Counted from the stretch's first letter, positions 1-6,604 are shown. The stretch is DNA of 19,535 nucleotides from Verrucomicrobiota bacterium (GCA_026397855.1 JAPLUA010000655.1:1-19535), one strand, 5' to 3'. The notes: generated from the sequence alone by a model not told the origin. Translations and numbers: made by a program.

Positions 1-1187
1 CCGGCCTGGTGGCATTCGAGGTTCTTGCGGGTGAAGTCGAAGAGGGGAACGATCAGCCGGCGCGTGTCTGTTTCGTAACCCCAGGCCAGGAGAGAGAGGG
101 CGGCATCGCTGCCTTCGGATTCATACAGCTTGTCGTATTGGTTGCCGGCGCTGTAATGAATGGAGTCGCCGTTGATGAGTTCGAAGTTCTGGCAGATCAG
201 ATGCCGCCAGGCGTTGTTGACGTAAGGCTCGGGGGTCTGGACCTCCATGCCCCGGGCAATGATCTCGCGCCAGGTTGCCACGCAAGCCTCGCGGTGCTCG
301 GCGTAGGTGGCCGGGTTCACCACAAGCGGTGAGGACGCGTCCAGCGGTTCCGTCGGGATGGCAAGGACGGCTGGCGCGCCAGGCTTGAGCCTGACAACGG
401 CGCGCTCGCGTTCCCATTTCCAGGAAGGATCGAAGAGTGCCACCAATCGGCCCTGGCCATCGAGCAGCAGGCCGTCCTGGAGCTTGAGCGGGCCGCGGGC
501 GTCCAACTCGACGGTCACGTGGCCATTGGTGCCTTGGGCCAGGTCGAACTTGACGAAGACAACCCCGTTGTTGGCCAGGCGGGGCGCCGTGGCGGTGAAG
601 GCCTCGAGGCGGTAAATCTCCGGCGCGGCTTTCGGGGCAGCCTGGGCGAGCGGAATACTGCCCTCCGGCTGGAGAGGGGAGGGGTGGAGGTAGCGGATTT
701 CGACGATGGGGAGCCAGCCTTCGGCGAGCGTGGGCTGGCTGACGCGCGCGGGGAGGCCGCCGAAGAGGAATTCATCCGGGCCGACACGGAAGCGGACGGG
801 GATGCCGTTGTCGTTCCAGCTTCGGGCGCCACCGCGGAGGTTGAGGCCGTTGCCGTTGGCGATGAGGCGCGCCTTGACCGGGGCATTGGGGGCGCTGAGG
901 ACAATCGGGTAGCAGCGGAAATCGGCGTTGACGTAACGGAGGGGGGGCAGGAGCGGGGCGAAGAACTCGTAGCTTGGCCCGTTGGTCTGGCGCATCGCCA
1001 GTTCCCCCCAGAGGTCGGTGCCCGAGGCCATCGCTTCGTCGAGCGACGGCATCGGTGCGGGCAGCGGACGGATTGTCACGGGCGCGGCGGGCTGCGCCGG
1101 GATCGGGGCCTGGATCAGGCAAACCAGGACGGCTGCGAGGCTGAAGAGGCTCGTTCTTCCCGCCCGGGCATTGTGCGAATGCGTCAT
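1..1187 (-). CDS. Secreted (alpha/alpha)6-barrel glycosidase-like protein, C-terminus cut by window edge
   Basis: This minus-strand frame opens with an ATG at 1185-1187 and has no stop down to base 1, giving about 395 residues with the C-terminus outside the window. The N-terminus (MTHSHNARAGRTSLFSLAAV, then LVCLIQAPIPAQ) is a Sec-type signal peptide: basic start, hydrophobic core, small residues near a likely cleavage site. The mature part starts Pro/Ala-rich; later segments contain LWGELAMRQTNGPSYEFF, LRYVNADFRCYPIV and, near the edge, NNAWRHLICQNFELI and YSAGNQYDKLYESEGSD. The aromatic, Asn/Tyr/Glu-rich C-terminal half looks like the start of a six-hairpin glycoside-hydrolase barrel; that family call is by recollection and moderate at best. 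It is transcribed away from the gene at 1374, so 1188-1373 is a divergent promoter region, where I see no convincing -35/-10 pair. Overlapping plus-strand frames here are shadows. Confidence 0.75.
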   Translation of the reverse strand, partial: MTHSHNARAGRTSLFSLAAVLVCLIQAPIPAQPAAPVTIRPLPAPMPSLDEAMASGTDLWGELAMRQTNGPSYEFFAPLLPPLRYVNADFRCYPIVLSAPNAPVKARLIANGNGLNLRGGARSWNDNGIPVRFRVGPDEFLFGGLPARVSQPTLAEGWLPIVEIRYLHPSPLQPEGSIPLAQAAPKAAPEIYRLEAFTATAPRLANNGVVFVKFDLAQGTNGHVTVELDARGPLKLQDGLLLDGQGRLVALFDPSWKWERERAVVRLKPGAPAVLAIPTEPLDASSPLVVNPATYAEHREACVATWREIIARGMEVQTPEPYVNNAWRHLICQNFELINGDSIHYSAGNQYDKLYESEGSDAALSLLAWGYETDTRRLIVPLFDFTRKNLECHQA

Positions 1188-1373
1188 GTTCAAGGCTAGA
1201 GATCAACCGATGTTGTCGGCAACTGCGAACTGATCGGGAATATTCGAGGGTGATGAAGCCTTGCGCCTTCGGCGGGTCAGGGGAACAAAGCGAAATTCCC
1301 GCCTCTTAAAGCTGGCGCATTCGCTGTTCTGGGGTGAGGATAGGTCAGGCAACCTAACAACGGAAAGCCGATC

Positions 1374-1847
1374 ATGAACCAGAAGCATTGTCCGTTTTGC
1401 AAGACGCCTGCCACCAGCGGGTGCACGCACCTGGCGTTGGCAGCCGAGGGGCGCAGTTTCGTGCGCCGCTGCGTGGAATTATCACATGGCGCAAGCGAGT
1501 GGCGGACCCTTTGCGAGAAGCGCCGGAGCCTGGTGCGTGCGACGGGGGAATGGTCACCGGAACAGGAGGACTACACCTGGCTGGAGACGGCGTTTGGCGA
1601 GGATTTTCTCAAGCGCCTGAGATGGTTCGGGGGGATGGACTACGAATGGCGTTCCGGCCCCAAACTGCAGCAGGGGGGCTTCTGGGTGCTGCTCTGGTCG
1701 AAGGATCCGCGTCGGCTGTGGTGGGAGTTGCGCGACGAATTCGAACGGCAGGCGGGAGATCTCCGGATTCCTGAGCTCAAAGCACGGGGGCCAAAGACAG
1801 ATGACCCCAGGAAGCGGGGATTTGACGGCATCATGAACGCCGCCTGA
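1374..1847 (+). CDS. Hypothetical protein with N-terminal Cys/His cluster
   Basis: 157 residues from an ATG preceded by GGAAAG about 6 bases upstream. I do not recognise the family. The N-terminus has C6-P-F-C9 followed by C17-T-H19, a plausible zinc site. The rest is soluble, rich in Trp, Arg and Glu (for example GEWSPEQEDYTWLETAFGED and WSKDPRRLWWELRDEFERQ), with a basic C-terminus. There is no signal peptide or membrane segment, so it is probably cytoplasmic. The frame is well used and its codon bias matches its neighbours. The next gene on the same strand starts 115 bases downstream and may be independent. Confidence 0.6.
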   Translation: MNQKHCPFCKTPATSGCTHLALAAEGRSFVRRCVELSHGASEWRTLCEKRRSLVRATGEWSPEQEDYTWLETAFGEDFLKRLRWFGGMDYEWRSGPKLQQGGFWVLLWSKDPRRLWWELRDEFERQAGDLRIPELKARGPKTDDPRKRGFDGIMNAA

Positions 1848-1962
1848 AGTGCCCGGGGACGTCGGTTGTGACGGTTCGACCGCTCCCAGGACTCGATCGC
1901 GGCTCCCCGTCATTTGTTTCCGATTGTGTTGCCCGGCCGCCAAAGGCGGCTACACTCGGCGC

Positions 1963-3033
1963 ATGATTCGGAACATCATCTTCGACTGGTCGGGCACCCT
2001 GGTGGACGACCTCCCGGCGGTCTGGCAGGCTACCAACTACGTGCTGGCGCAGTCGGCGCGGCCGGAGATGAGCCTGGAGGAGTTTCGCGCGGAGTTTTGC
2101 CTGCCGTTTACGATCTTCTACGACCGGCATGTGCCGCACATCGGGCTGCCGCAACTGGAGGAATGGTTCCACAGCCGGTTCCGGCAGGTGCAGGAGTCGG
2201 TCTGCGCGCTACCCCATGCGCGCGATTTTCTGGAGTTCTGCCGCGCCCGCAAGTTGCGCACCTTCCTGCTCAGCACGGTGCATAGCGACTACTTCGCCCT
2301 GCAGTCCGGCGCGACGGGCTTCGACAAATACCTCGACAAGCCCTACCTCAATGTCTGGGACAAGCGCAAGAAGATCCACGAGATCCTGGAGGAGAACGGG
2401 TTGGCACCCGGCGAAACGCTGTTCATCGGGGACATGCAGCACGACATCGAGACCGCGCGGCACGGGGGCGTTCACTCCTGCGCGGTCCTTACGGGTTACA
2501 ATACCCTGCAGCAACTGCGCGCGGCAGAGCCGGACCTGATCGTCGAGCACCTGCGCGAGCTGCGCGACATCCTGGAGCAAAACGAATTGCACCTTAAGCC
2601 GCAGCCCGGAGGCTTCGAGGAGCGGCATCCCCCCATTGTGACTGTCGGCGGGTTGATCTACAACGACAGGGGCGACGTGCTGATGATCCGCACCCACAAA
2701 TGGTCGCACCTGTGGGGCATTCCCGGCGGGAAGATCAAGTGGGGCGAGACCTCGGTCGCGGCCTTGCTGCGGGAGATCGAGGAGGAAACAAGCCTGAGCG
2801 TGACCGGCATCGCGTTCGTGCTGGTGCAGGATTGCATCCACTCCAAAGAATTTTATCGCGATGCACATTTTGTTCTGCTGAACTACACGTGCCGCTGCGC
2901 TGGCGAGCCCCGGGTGAAGCTCAATGACGAGGCCCGGGAGTTCCGGTGGGTGACGCTGGCGCAGGCGCTCGAAATGCCGATCAACCAGCCAACGCGCAAG
3001 CTGCTCGAGGCCGTATCGGGGCCGGGGCGCTGA
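1963..3033 (+). CDS. HAD phosphatase-NUDIX hydrolase fusion protein
   Basis: 356 residues from the ATG at 1963. The open frame extends 38 codons upstream, but homology starts at MIRNIIFDWSGTL. Residues 1 to about 205 are a HAD-superfamily hydrolase with an alpha-helical cap: motif I D8-W-S-G-T12, motif II in FLLSTVHSDY, a Lys-rich stretch DKRKK for motif III, and motif IV GD157-MQHD161. Residues about 220-350 are a NUDIX hydrolase with the box G256-x5-E262-x7-R270-E-I-x-E274-E275; the usual Gly after the EE pair is replaced. The second Asp of HAD motif I (DxD) is Ser10, which is unusual for a phosphatase. folB starts 81 bases downstream on the same strand. NUDIX enzymes remove pyrophosphate from dihydroneopterin triphosphate and a phosphatase then yields the FolB substrate, so a folate role is a reasonable inference. 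Nucleotide or sugar-phosphate housekeeping is the alternative. Confidence 0.85.
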   Translation: MIRNIIFDWSGTLVDDLPAVWQATNYVLAQSARPEMSLEEFRAEFCLPFTIFYDRHVPHIGLPQLEEWFHSRFRQVQESVCALPHARDFLEFCRARKLRTFLLSTVHSDYFALQSGATGFDKYLDKPYLNVWDKRKKIHEILEENGLAPGETLFIGDMQHDIETARHGGVHSCAVLTGYNTLQQLRAAEPDLIVEHLRELRDILEQNELHLKPQPGGFEERHPPIVTVGGLIYNDRGDVLMIRTHKWSHLWGIPGGKIKWGETSVAALLREIEEETSLSVTGIAFVLVQDCIHSKEFYRDAHFVLLNYTCRCAGEPRVKLNDEAREFRWVTLAQALEMPINQPTRKLLEAVSGPGR

Positions 3034-3042
3034 ATGTCTCAA

Positions 3043-3072
3043 CCGGCTCCGCCGCGCGCGGACTGAAGCCGG
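3043..3072 (+). terminator. Hairpin between the HAD-NUDIX gene and folB (weak terminator or processing site)
   Basis: CCGGCT at 3043-3048 pairs with AGCCGG at 3067-3072. Inside it CCGC at 3049-3052 pairs with GCGG at 3058-3061. The stem is GC-rich and begins 10 bases after the stop codon, but no T-run follows. It may attenuate, or protect a message end, rather than terminate fully. Confidence 0.3.
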
Positions 3073-3114
3073 CAGAGATCGCAGGCGGGCGAAGCAAACG
3101 AACGGAAGCGGTGC

Positions 3115-3471
3115 ATGTCGAAGATTACCATTGTTGATTTGGAAGTGTTCTGGCGCGTCGGGGTTTCCGATGAGGAGCGGGCTAAGCCGCAGCGCTTGCT
3201 CGTGACCGTGGACATGAGCCTGGACTTTTCCTCCGCTTCCCTGAGCGACCGGATCGAGAAGACCATTAACTACCAGGCCGTGGTGGATGGGTTGCTCAAG
3301 TTCGGCGAGGAGCGAAGCTGGAAGCTGGTCGAGAAGATGGCCGCCAATGTTGCCGACTGGGTTTTAGATGAGTTCAACCCCCAGGGGGTTATGGTGGAGG
3401 TGAAGAAGTTTGCGATACCGCAGGCGAAATTCGTTTCGGTCAGCCTGGGGAAATCGCGTAACACGAAGTGA
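3115..3471 (+). CDS. folB: Dihydroneopterin aldolase
   Basis: 118 residues, the usual FolB length, starting at an ATG with GGAAG 6 bases upstream. FolB cleaves 7,8-dihydroneopterin to 6-hydroxymethyl-dihydropterin and glycolaldehyde in cytoplasmic folate synthesis. Family marks are the N-terminal strand ITIVDLEVFWRVGVSDEER with the pterin-anchoring acidic pair E20/E21, Y53 in INYQAVVDG, and the catalytic-lysine region VEVKKFAIP (K97/K98). No membrane or signal sequence is present. It is the second gene after the HAD-NUDIX fusion on the same strand. A dihydroneopterin triphosphate 2'-epimerase (FolX) is the closest alternative. Confidence 0.9.
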   Translation: MSKITIVDLEVFWRVGVSDEERAKPQRLLVTVDMSLDFSSASLSDRIEKTINYQAVVDGLLKFGEERSWKLVEKMAANVADWVLDEFNPQGVMVEVKKFAIPQAKFVSVSLGKSRNTK

Positions 3472-3510
3472 TGCGGATCGTGGTGCCCATCGCTAACCCT
3501 GATTTCGGCA

Positions 3511-3551
3511 TTTGAGGGGACCTCAAAGGTGCCGCACGCAAAAGGCTGCGG
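3511..3551. terminator. Two adjacent hairpins between convergent folB and CBS gene
   Basis: TTTGAGG (3511-3517) and CCTCAAA (3521-3527) form a perfect 7-bp stem with a GGA loop. CCGCA (3532-3536) and TGCGG (3547-3551) form a second one. They sit in the 126-base gap where two genes converge, where a bidirectional terminator is expected. Neither has a clear T-tail, so the call is tentative. Confidence 0.35.
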
Positions 3552-3597
3552 TGAGGACGGGCGACGATTGAAACCGGGCCTTGGCGGCAGCCACTGG

Positions 3598-4044
3598 CTA
3601 GCCGGGCACGCCGCTGATATAGGTCTGCAACTGGCTGATGGCGGTATGCTGTGCGGAGATGATCCAGTTGACCAGGTCGCCAATCGAAATGATGCCCACA
3701 ATCTTCTCTCCGTCCAGCACGGGCAGGTGCCGGACGTGGTGATCCGTCATAAGCCGCATGCACTCCTCCACCGTTTGCGCCGGGCCGACGTGAACAATGT
3801 GGCTGGACAGGATTTCTTTTACCAGGGTCGTCTTGGAGGCTTTGCCCTTGAGTATCACCTTGCGCGTGTAGTCCCGCTCGGAAATGATGCCCACCAGTTT
3901 GCTGTTTTCTGTCACCAGGACGGCCCCGACGTTCTTATCGGCCATCAATTGAATCGCCTCGAAGACCGTGGCGGTTGGTGAGATGGACCAGACGATGGCC
4001 CCTTTGTTGCCGAGAATCTCGCTGATGCTGATGTTCGGGTTCAT
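3598..4044 (-). CDS. Twin CBS-domain regulatory protein
   Basis: 148 residues on the minus strand. Almost the whole protein is two tandem CBS motifs: about residues 8-65 (VWSISPTATVFEAIQLMADK, then VGAVLVTENSKLVGIISERD) and about 74-130 (IVHVGPAQTVEECMRLMTDH, then VRHLPVLDGEKIVGIISIGD). Paired CBS motifs fold into a Bateman module that binds adenosyl ligands such as AMP, ATP or SAM, or NAD(H). Stand-alone versions usually dimerise and act as cytoplasmic energy sensors. No catalytic or DNA-binding domain is attached, so its target cannot be read from the sequence. It converges with folB; its promoter must lie in 4045-4110 or within the repeat element upstream. Confidence 0.9.
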   Translation of the reverse strand: MNPNISISEILGNKGAIVWSISPTATVFEAIQLMADKNVGAVLVTENSKLVGIISERDYTRKVILKGKASKTTLVKEILSSHIVHVGPAQTVEECMRLMTDHHVRHLPVLDGEKIVGIISIGDLVNWIISAQHTAISQLQTYISGVPG

Positions 4045-4110
4045 GGTGGTTAGAGCCTACCACGGCTCCGCCGCATTGACACGAAGATTTTTGGGACAAT
4101 CTGGCGGCGG

Positions 4111-4239
4111 GGCGCAGCTCACGTTATCGGAGCGCGGACATTCTTGTCCGCCTGGAGTTTGCCAACGCAGTCGAGGCGGGCAAGAATGTCCGCGCTCCTG
4201 TCGCATTGTTGCATGTCGTCGGATAACATGAGTTGCGCC
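4111..4239. repeat. Nested inverted-repeat element, copy A of dispersed palindromic family 1
   Basis: Outer arms 4111-4128 and 4222-4239 match at 16 of 18 positions as inverted repeats. Inner arms 4129-4153 and 4174-4198 match at 24 of 25, around a 20-base loop. Each inner arm is itself a hairpin: GCGGACA-TTCT-TGTCCGC at 4134-4151, with the counterpart at 4176-4193. The left end, 4117-4157, recurs at 8478-8518 with 38 of 41 bases identical. The inner arm recurs exactly at 6580-6604. It has no coding capacity and fills most of the 295-base gap between the CBS gene and the 88-residue gene. It resembles a REP/MITE-like non-autonomous element. Confidence 0.85.
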
Positions 4240-4339
4240 CCCAGCATGCGTGAGCATCCCACATGCGGCGCGGCTGTGAGGATCGATTCTCCCCATGAAC
4301 CGGATTGACCTCGCTTTGCCTTGGAAGTAGCCTTCCTGC

Positions 4340-4606
4340 ATGGCGAATGCGAAGAAGAAAAAGCCGCTGCGCAAAGCTCTGATGCTTGGCGTTGGACTGG
4401 ATTCCGACGGTCACAAACGGCTTACCACCGGCCCCAATTTCATCCTGGCTGGCGGCTCGGAGGAGACCCACGAGGTCATGACGGAGAAGGCCATCAAGAT
4501 CAATGAGAAGCTGGCCGCCAAAGGCAAGCAACTCGAAGAGGTCACCCACGAGGAGTTCGACGATATTGCCAGTTCTGTAGGCCTGCATCGCCACAAGCCG
4601 GAGTAG
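4340..4606 (+). CDS. Small basic hypothetical protein upstream of nuoA
   Basis: 88 residues, unrecognised. The protein begins MANAKKKKPLRKALMLGVG, has a Gly-rich stretch (GVGLDSDGHKRLTTGPNF, then ILAGGSEETHEV), and ends in a charged helical segment with many Lys and Glu (EKAIKINEKLAAKGKQLEEV) and a His-rich tail. There is no convincing transmembrane helix, so it is likely cytoplasmic. Only GGAAG about 12 bases upstream could serve as a ribosome site. Its stop lies 81 bases before nuoA on the same strand, so it could share a promoter with the complex I cluster, though nothing in the sequence ties it to that complex. Confidence 0.6.
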   Translation: MANAKKKKPLRKALMLGVGLDSDGHKRLTTGPNFILAGGSEETHEVMTEKAIKINEKLAAKGKQLEEVTHEEFDDIASSVGLHRHKPE

Positions 4607-4687
4607 TCGGTCCCGCCCGGTCTCTCGATGCACAGGAATCTCGCCCGCTACGGTCGCTTATGCCACCAGGAGCAATGAATCTGAAGT

Positions 4688-5065
4688 ATGCCTGTTGATT
4701 ACAGCCCTTACTTGTTCATTGTTGTCATGCTGGTTGGGGCCGTGGGTTTTGCCCTGGCGCCGCTGGGCCTGGCTTGGCTTTGGGCGAAGAAATACTCGCC
4801 ACGCAAACCTGGGCCGGGCAAGAACGCTATTTACGAGTGCGGATTGGAGTCCAAAGGCGACGCCTGGATGCAGTTCAAGTCGGAGTATTACCTGTATGCG
4901 CTCATCTTTCTGATCTTCGACGTGGAGACGATCTTCGTGCTGCCTTTCGCGGTTGCCTTTGGCGGCCTGGCGCCGGGGGCTTGCGTGGCGATGATGATCT
5001 TTCTCCTGTTGCTGGTCGAAGGTCTGGTTTGGGCCTGGCAGAAAGGCGTGCTGACATGGAGCTAG
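4688..5065 (+). CDS. nuoA: NADH-quinone oxidoreductase subunit A
   Basis: 125 residues with three predicted membrane helices (about 8-32, 67-91, 95-118), the standard NuoA layout. It is a small membrane-arm subunit beside the quinone chamber; the loop after helix 1 contains the conserved Y49-E-C51-G motif, and helix 2 carries FD78-V-E80. It opens the 12-gene complex I cluster. The AGGAG at 4668-4672 is 15 bases from the ATG and only 2 bases from an out-of-frame ATG at 4675 that encodes 7 codons ending at 4698, across the nuoA start. Translation of nuoA may therefore depend on that short upstream frame or on the weak GAAG at 4683. Confidence 0.95.
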   Translation: MPVDYSPYLFIVVMLVGAVGFALAPLGLAWLWAKKYSPRKPGPGKNAIYECGLESKGDAWMQFKSEYYLYALIFLIFDVETIFVLPFAVAFGGLAPGACVAMMIFLLLLVEGLVWAWQKGVLTWS

Positions 5066-5135
5066 GGCCGGGCAGGCATCCAGCCTATTCTCGATGGACG
5101 ATACGACGTATTCTGGATGAACTGAACCGGGAACA

Positions 5136-5154
5136 GCCAGGCGCGACGCCTGGC
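5136..5154. repeat. Perfect short palindrome in the nuoA-nuoB gap
   Basis: GCCAGGCG-CGA-CGCCTGGC is an 8-bp perfect stem with a 3-base loop, ending 11 bases before the nuoB ATG. It occurs once in this window. It may be one copy of a dispersed hairpin repeat. As RNA it would sit where the nuoB ribosome site should be, so it could reduce or tune nuoB translation. Confidence 0.6.
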
Positions 5155-5165
5155 CTACTTTGCCA

Positions 5166-5780
5166 ATGGACGAAGGACTGCGCAGTGAATTGAGCAAGCA
5201 AGGCGTCTTCACGACGACCCTGGAAGACCTCTACAACTGGGGACGCAAGAACTCCGTCTGGCCGCTGGGCTTCGGGTTGGCCTGCTGCGCGATCGAGATG
5301 ATCGCCGCGTCCATGGCCCGGTGGGACCTGGCTCGCTTCGGGGCCGAAGTGTTTCGTCCCTCTCCGCGCCAGGCCGACCTGATGATTGTGGCCGGCACGG
5401 TGACCAAGAAGATGGCCCCGCAGGTTGTCCGGCTCTACAATCAGATGCCGGAGCCCAAATACGTCATCGCCATGGGAGCCTGCGCGATCTCCGGCGGCCC
5501 GTTCAAACAGGGCTACAATGTCCTGAAAGGGATTGACCGGTATCTCCCGGTGGATGTGCATATCCCCGGCTGCCCTCCGAGGCCCGAGGCGCTGCTGCAC
5601 GCGTTTATGACCTTGCAGCGCAAGATTGATGAGCAGGCCCTCACCGGCGCGCAGCGTCCGCGGCACCTCGTCGCCGAAGCCCCGAGCGAGTTCCCGGTGC
5701 CGGAGTTCGGTGCGCACGATCTGGTGCCGCCCGCAAATCCCGAAATCTGGCAACCGCCCGAAGTGGTGAGGGGGGAATGA
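5166..5780 (+). CDS. nuoB: NADH-quinone oxidoreductase subunit B
   Basis: 204 residues from the ATG at 5166; an in-frame TTG at 5160 would add two. NuoB carries the terminal [4Fe-4S] cluster N2 that hands electrons to quinone at the base of the hydrophilic arm. All four ligands are present with family spacing: C40-C41 in GLACCAIEM, C106 in GACAIS, C136 in PGCPPRPE. The C-terminal tail after about residue 170 is Pro-rich. No clear Shine-Dalgarno sequence precedes the start, because the preceding bases belong to a palindrome. The gene sits between nuoA and nuoC as is usual, but unlike most junctions in this cluster it is separated from both by about 100-146 bases. Confidence 0.95.
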   Translation: MDEGLRSELSKQGVFTTTLEDLYNWGRKNSVWPLGFGLACCAIEMIAASMARWDLARFGAEVFRPSPRQADLMIVAGTVTKKMAPQVVRLYNQMPEPKYVIAMGACAISGGPFKQGYNVLKGIDRYLPVDVHIPGCPPRPEALLHAFMTLQRKIDEQALTGAQRPRHLVAEAPSEFPVPEFGAHDLVPPANPEIWQPPEVVRGE

Positions 5781-5796
5781 TGGGGGAAGGGGGATG

Positions 5797-5917
5797 GTTG
5801 CATTGATACAAGCGTCACATGAGTTGCATCGGTTACATAAGGTGCTGGGACGGGTTTGCGATACAACTAGGCAACTCATGCAACTTCTGTAACGATCTGA
5901 CCGTGTGACCCTGTAAC
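5797..5917. repeat. Two opposed arrays of a degenerate 9-bp repeat between nuoB and nuoC
   Basis: Units of the form G-W-Y-R-C-A-N3 start at 5805, 5814, 5823 and 5832 (GATACAAGC, GTCACATGA, GTTGCATCG, GTTACATAA), after an 8-base unit at 5797. After about 20 unrelated bases, complementary units (GGCAAC, TGCAAC, TGTAAC, CTGACC) start at 5870, 5879, 5888 and 5897, with a further TGTAAC at 5912. CATGAGTTGC at 5818-5827 and GCAACTCATG at 5871-5880 are an exact inverted pair. The two arrays could fold into one long imperfect stem in the nuo transcript. The gap has no gene. Confidence 0.65.
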
Positions 5918-5926
5918 GAAGACGCT

Positions 5927-6550
5927 GTGGAAACCCTGGACCAAATCAAAGCCCGCGTCGAAGCCGCCTTCCCGGGCGCATCGGTGGAGATCGTGCCCAA
6001 CGCCGGCGTGGGCGGACAGCGTTCGCTGCTGGTGGACCACGCGCACGCGCTGGATGTTGCGCGGTTCCTGCGGGAGGATCCGGCGTTGCGCCTCGACTAC
6101 GCCTCCAATGTCACCGGCGTGGATTGGCTTGACGCGGTTATCAAGGAGAAGCGCAAGGTGAAGCAGGTCATCGCGGGGGTGGAGCGGGAGATCGAGGAGA
6201 CGACCGAGCGGAGGCGGCCCGGATACCTCGAAGTGGTCTATCACCTTTACTCGATGGAGTTGAAACACGGCCCGCTCGTCCTGCGTTTGCGCACCGCGAA
6301 CCGCGCCGACAACGCCCGCGTGCCTTCCCTCACGCCCGTTTGGCGCGCGGCCGAGTTTCAGGAGCGGGAGGCTTACGACCTTTACGGCATCATCTTCGAC
6401 GGGCATCCCGACTTGCGGCGTATCCTGATGTGGGATGAGTTCCGGGATTTCCCCATGCGCAAGGACTACGTCGAGCCGGACGACTATGAGTACGAGCCGA
6501 CCCCGCACGACGACGTGCTCGCGAAGGCGAAACGGCATTACCAGCCATGA
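5927..6550 (+). CDS. nuoC: NADH-quinone oxidoreductase subunit C
   Basis: 207 residues from a GTG start; NuoC is separate from NuoD, unlike the fused NuoCD of enterobacteria. It is a structural subunit of the hydrophilic arm packed against NuoD. The family signature is clear from residue 145 on: FQEREAYDLYGIIFDGHPDL, then RRILMWDEF and FPMRKDY. Before YLEVVYHLYS (100-109) there is a charged Lys/Glu/Arg-rich stretch of about 28 residues (70-98) where most NuoC proteins have only a short turn; it is probably a surface insertion. The ribosome site is weak, and the start lies just after the 9-bp repeat array. Confidence 0.94.
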   Translation: METLDQIKARVEAAFPGASVEIVPNAGVGGQRSLLVDHAHALDVARFLREDPALRLDYASNVTGVDWLDAVIKEKRKVKQVIAGVEREIEETTERRRPGYLEVVYHLYSMELKHGPLVLRLRTANRADNARVPSLTPVWRAAEFQEREAYDLYGIIFDGHPDLRRILMWDEFRDFPMRKDYVEPDDYEYEPTPHDDVLAKAKRHYQP

Positions 6551-6579
6551 CCGCCTCAATGCGAAGCCTGCATCCTTCA

Positions 6580-6604
6580 GGAGCGCGGACATTCTTGTCC
6601 GCCT
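6580..6604. repeat. Copy B of palindromic family 1 (single arm)
   Basis: These 25 bases are identical to the left inner arm of copy A (4129-4153), including the hairpin GCGGACA-TTCT-TGTCCGC at 6585-6602. Only one arm is present; no partner arm occurs before nuoD. It lies in the 157-base nuoC-nuoD gap. The rest of that gap holds no gene. Confidence 0.8.

Noticed and set aside
519..1199. 226-codon plus-strand open frame
   Set aside because: Lies opposite the secreted protein gene, whose frame has a signal peptide and protein-like composition.
4076..4104. TTGACA at 4076-4081 as a promoter for the gene at 4340
   Set aside because: No acceptable -10 box at the right distance; the match is to the -35 hexamer only.
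4129..4198. CRISPR array or attachment site
   Set aside because: Only two arms in inverted orientation, no direct repeats with spacers, no cas genes, no integrase.
5781..5926. tRNA or known riboswitch in the nuoB-nuoC gap
   Set aside because: No cloverleaf, no T-loop or acceptor pairing, no recognised riboswitch core; the 9-bp arrays explain the pairing seen.
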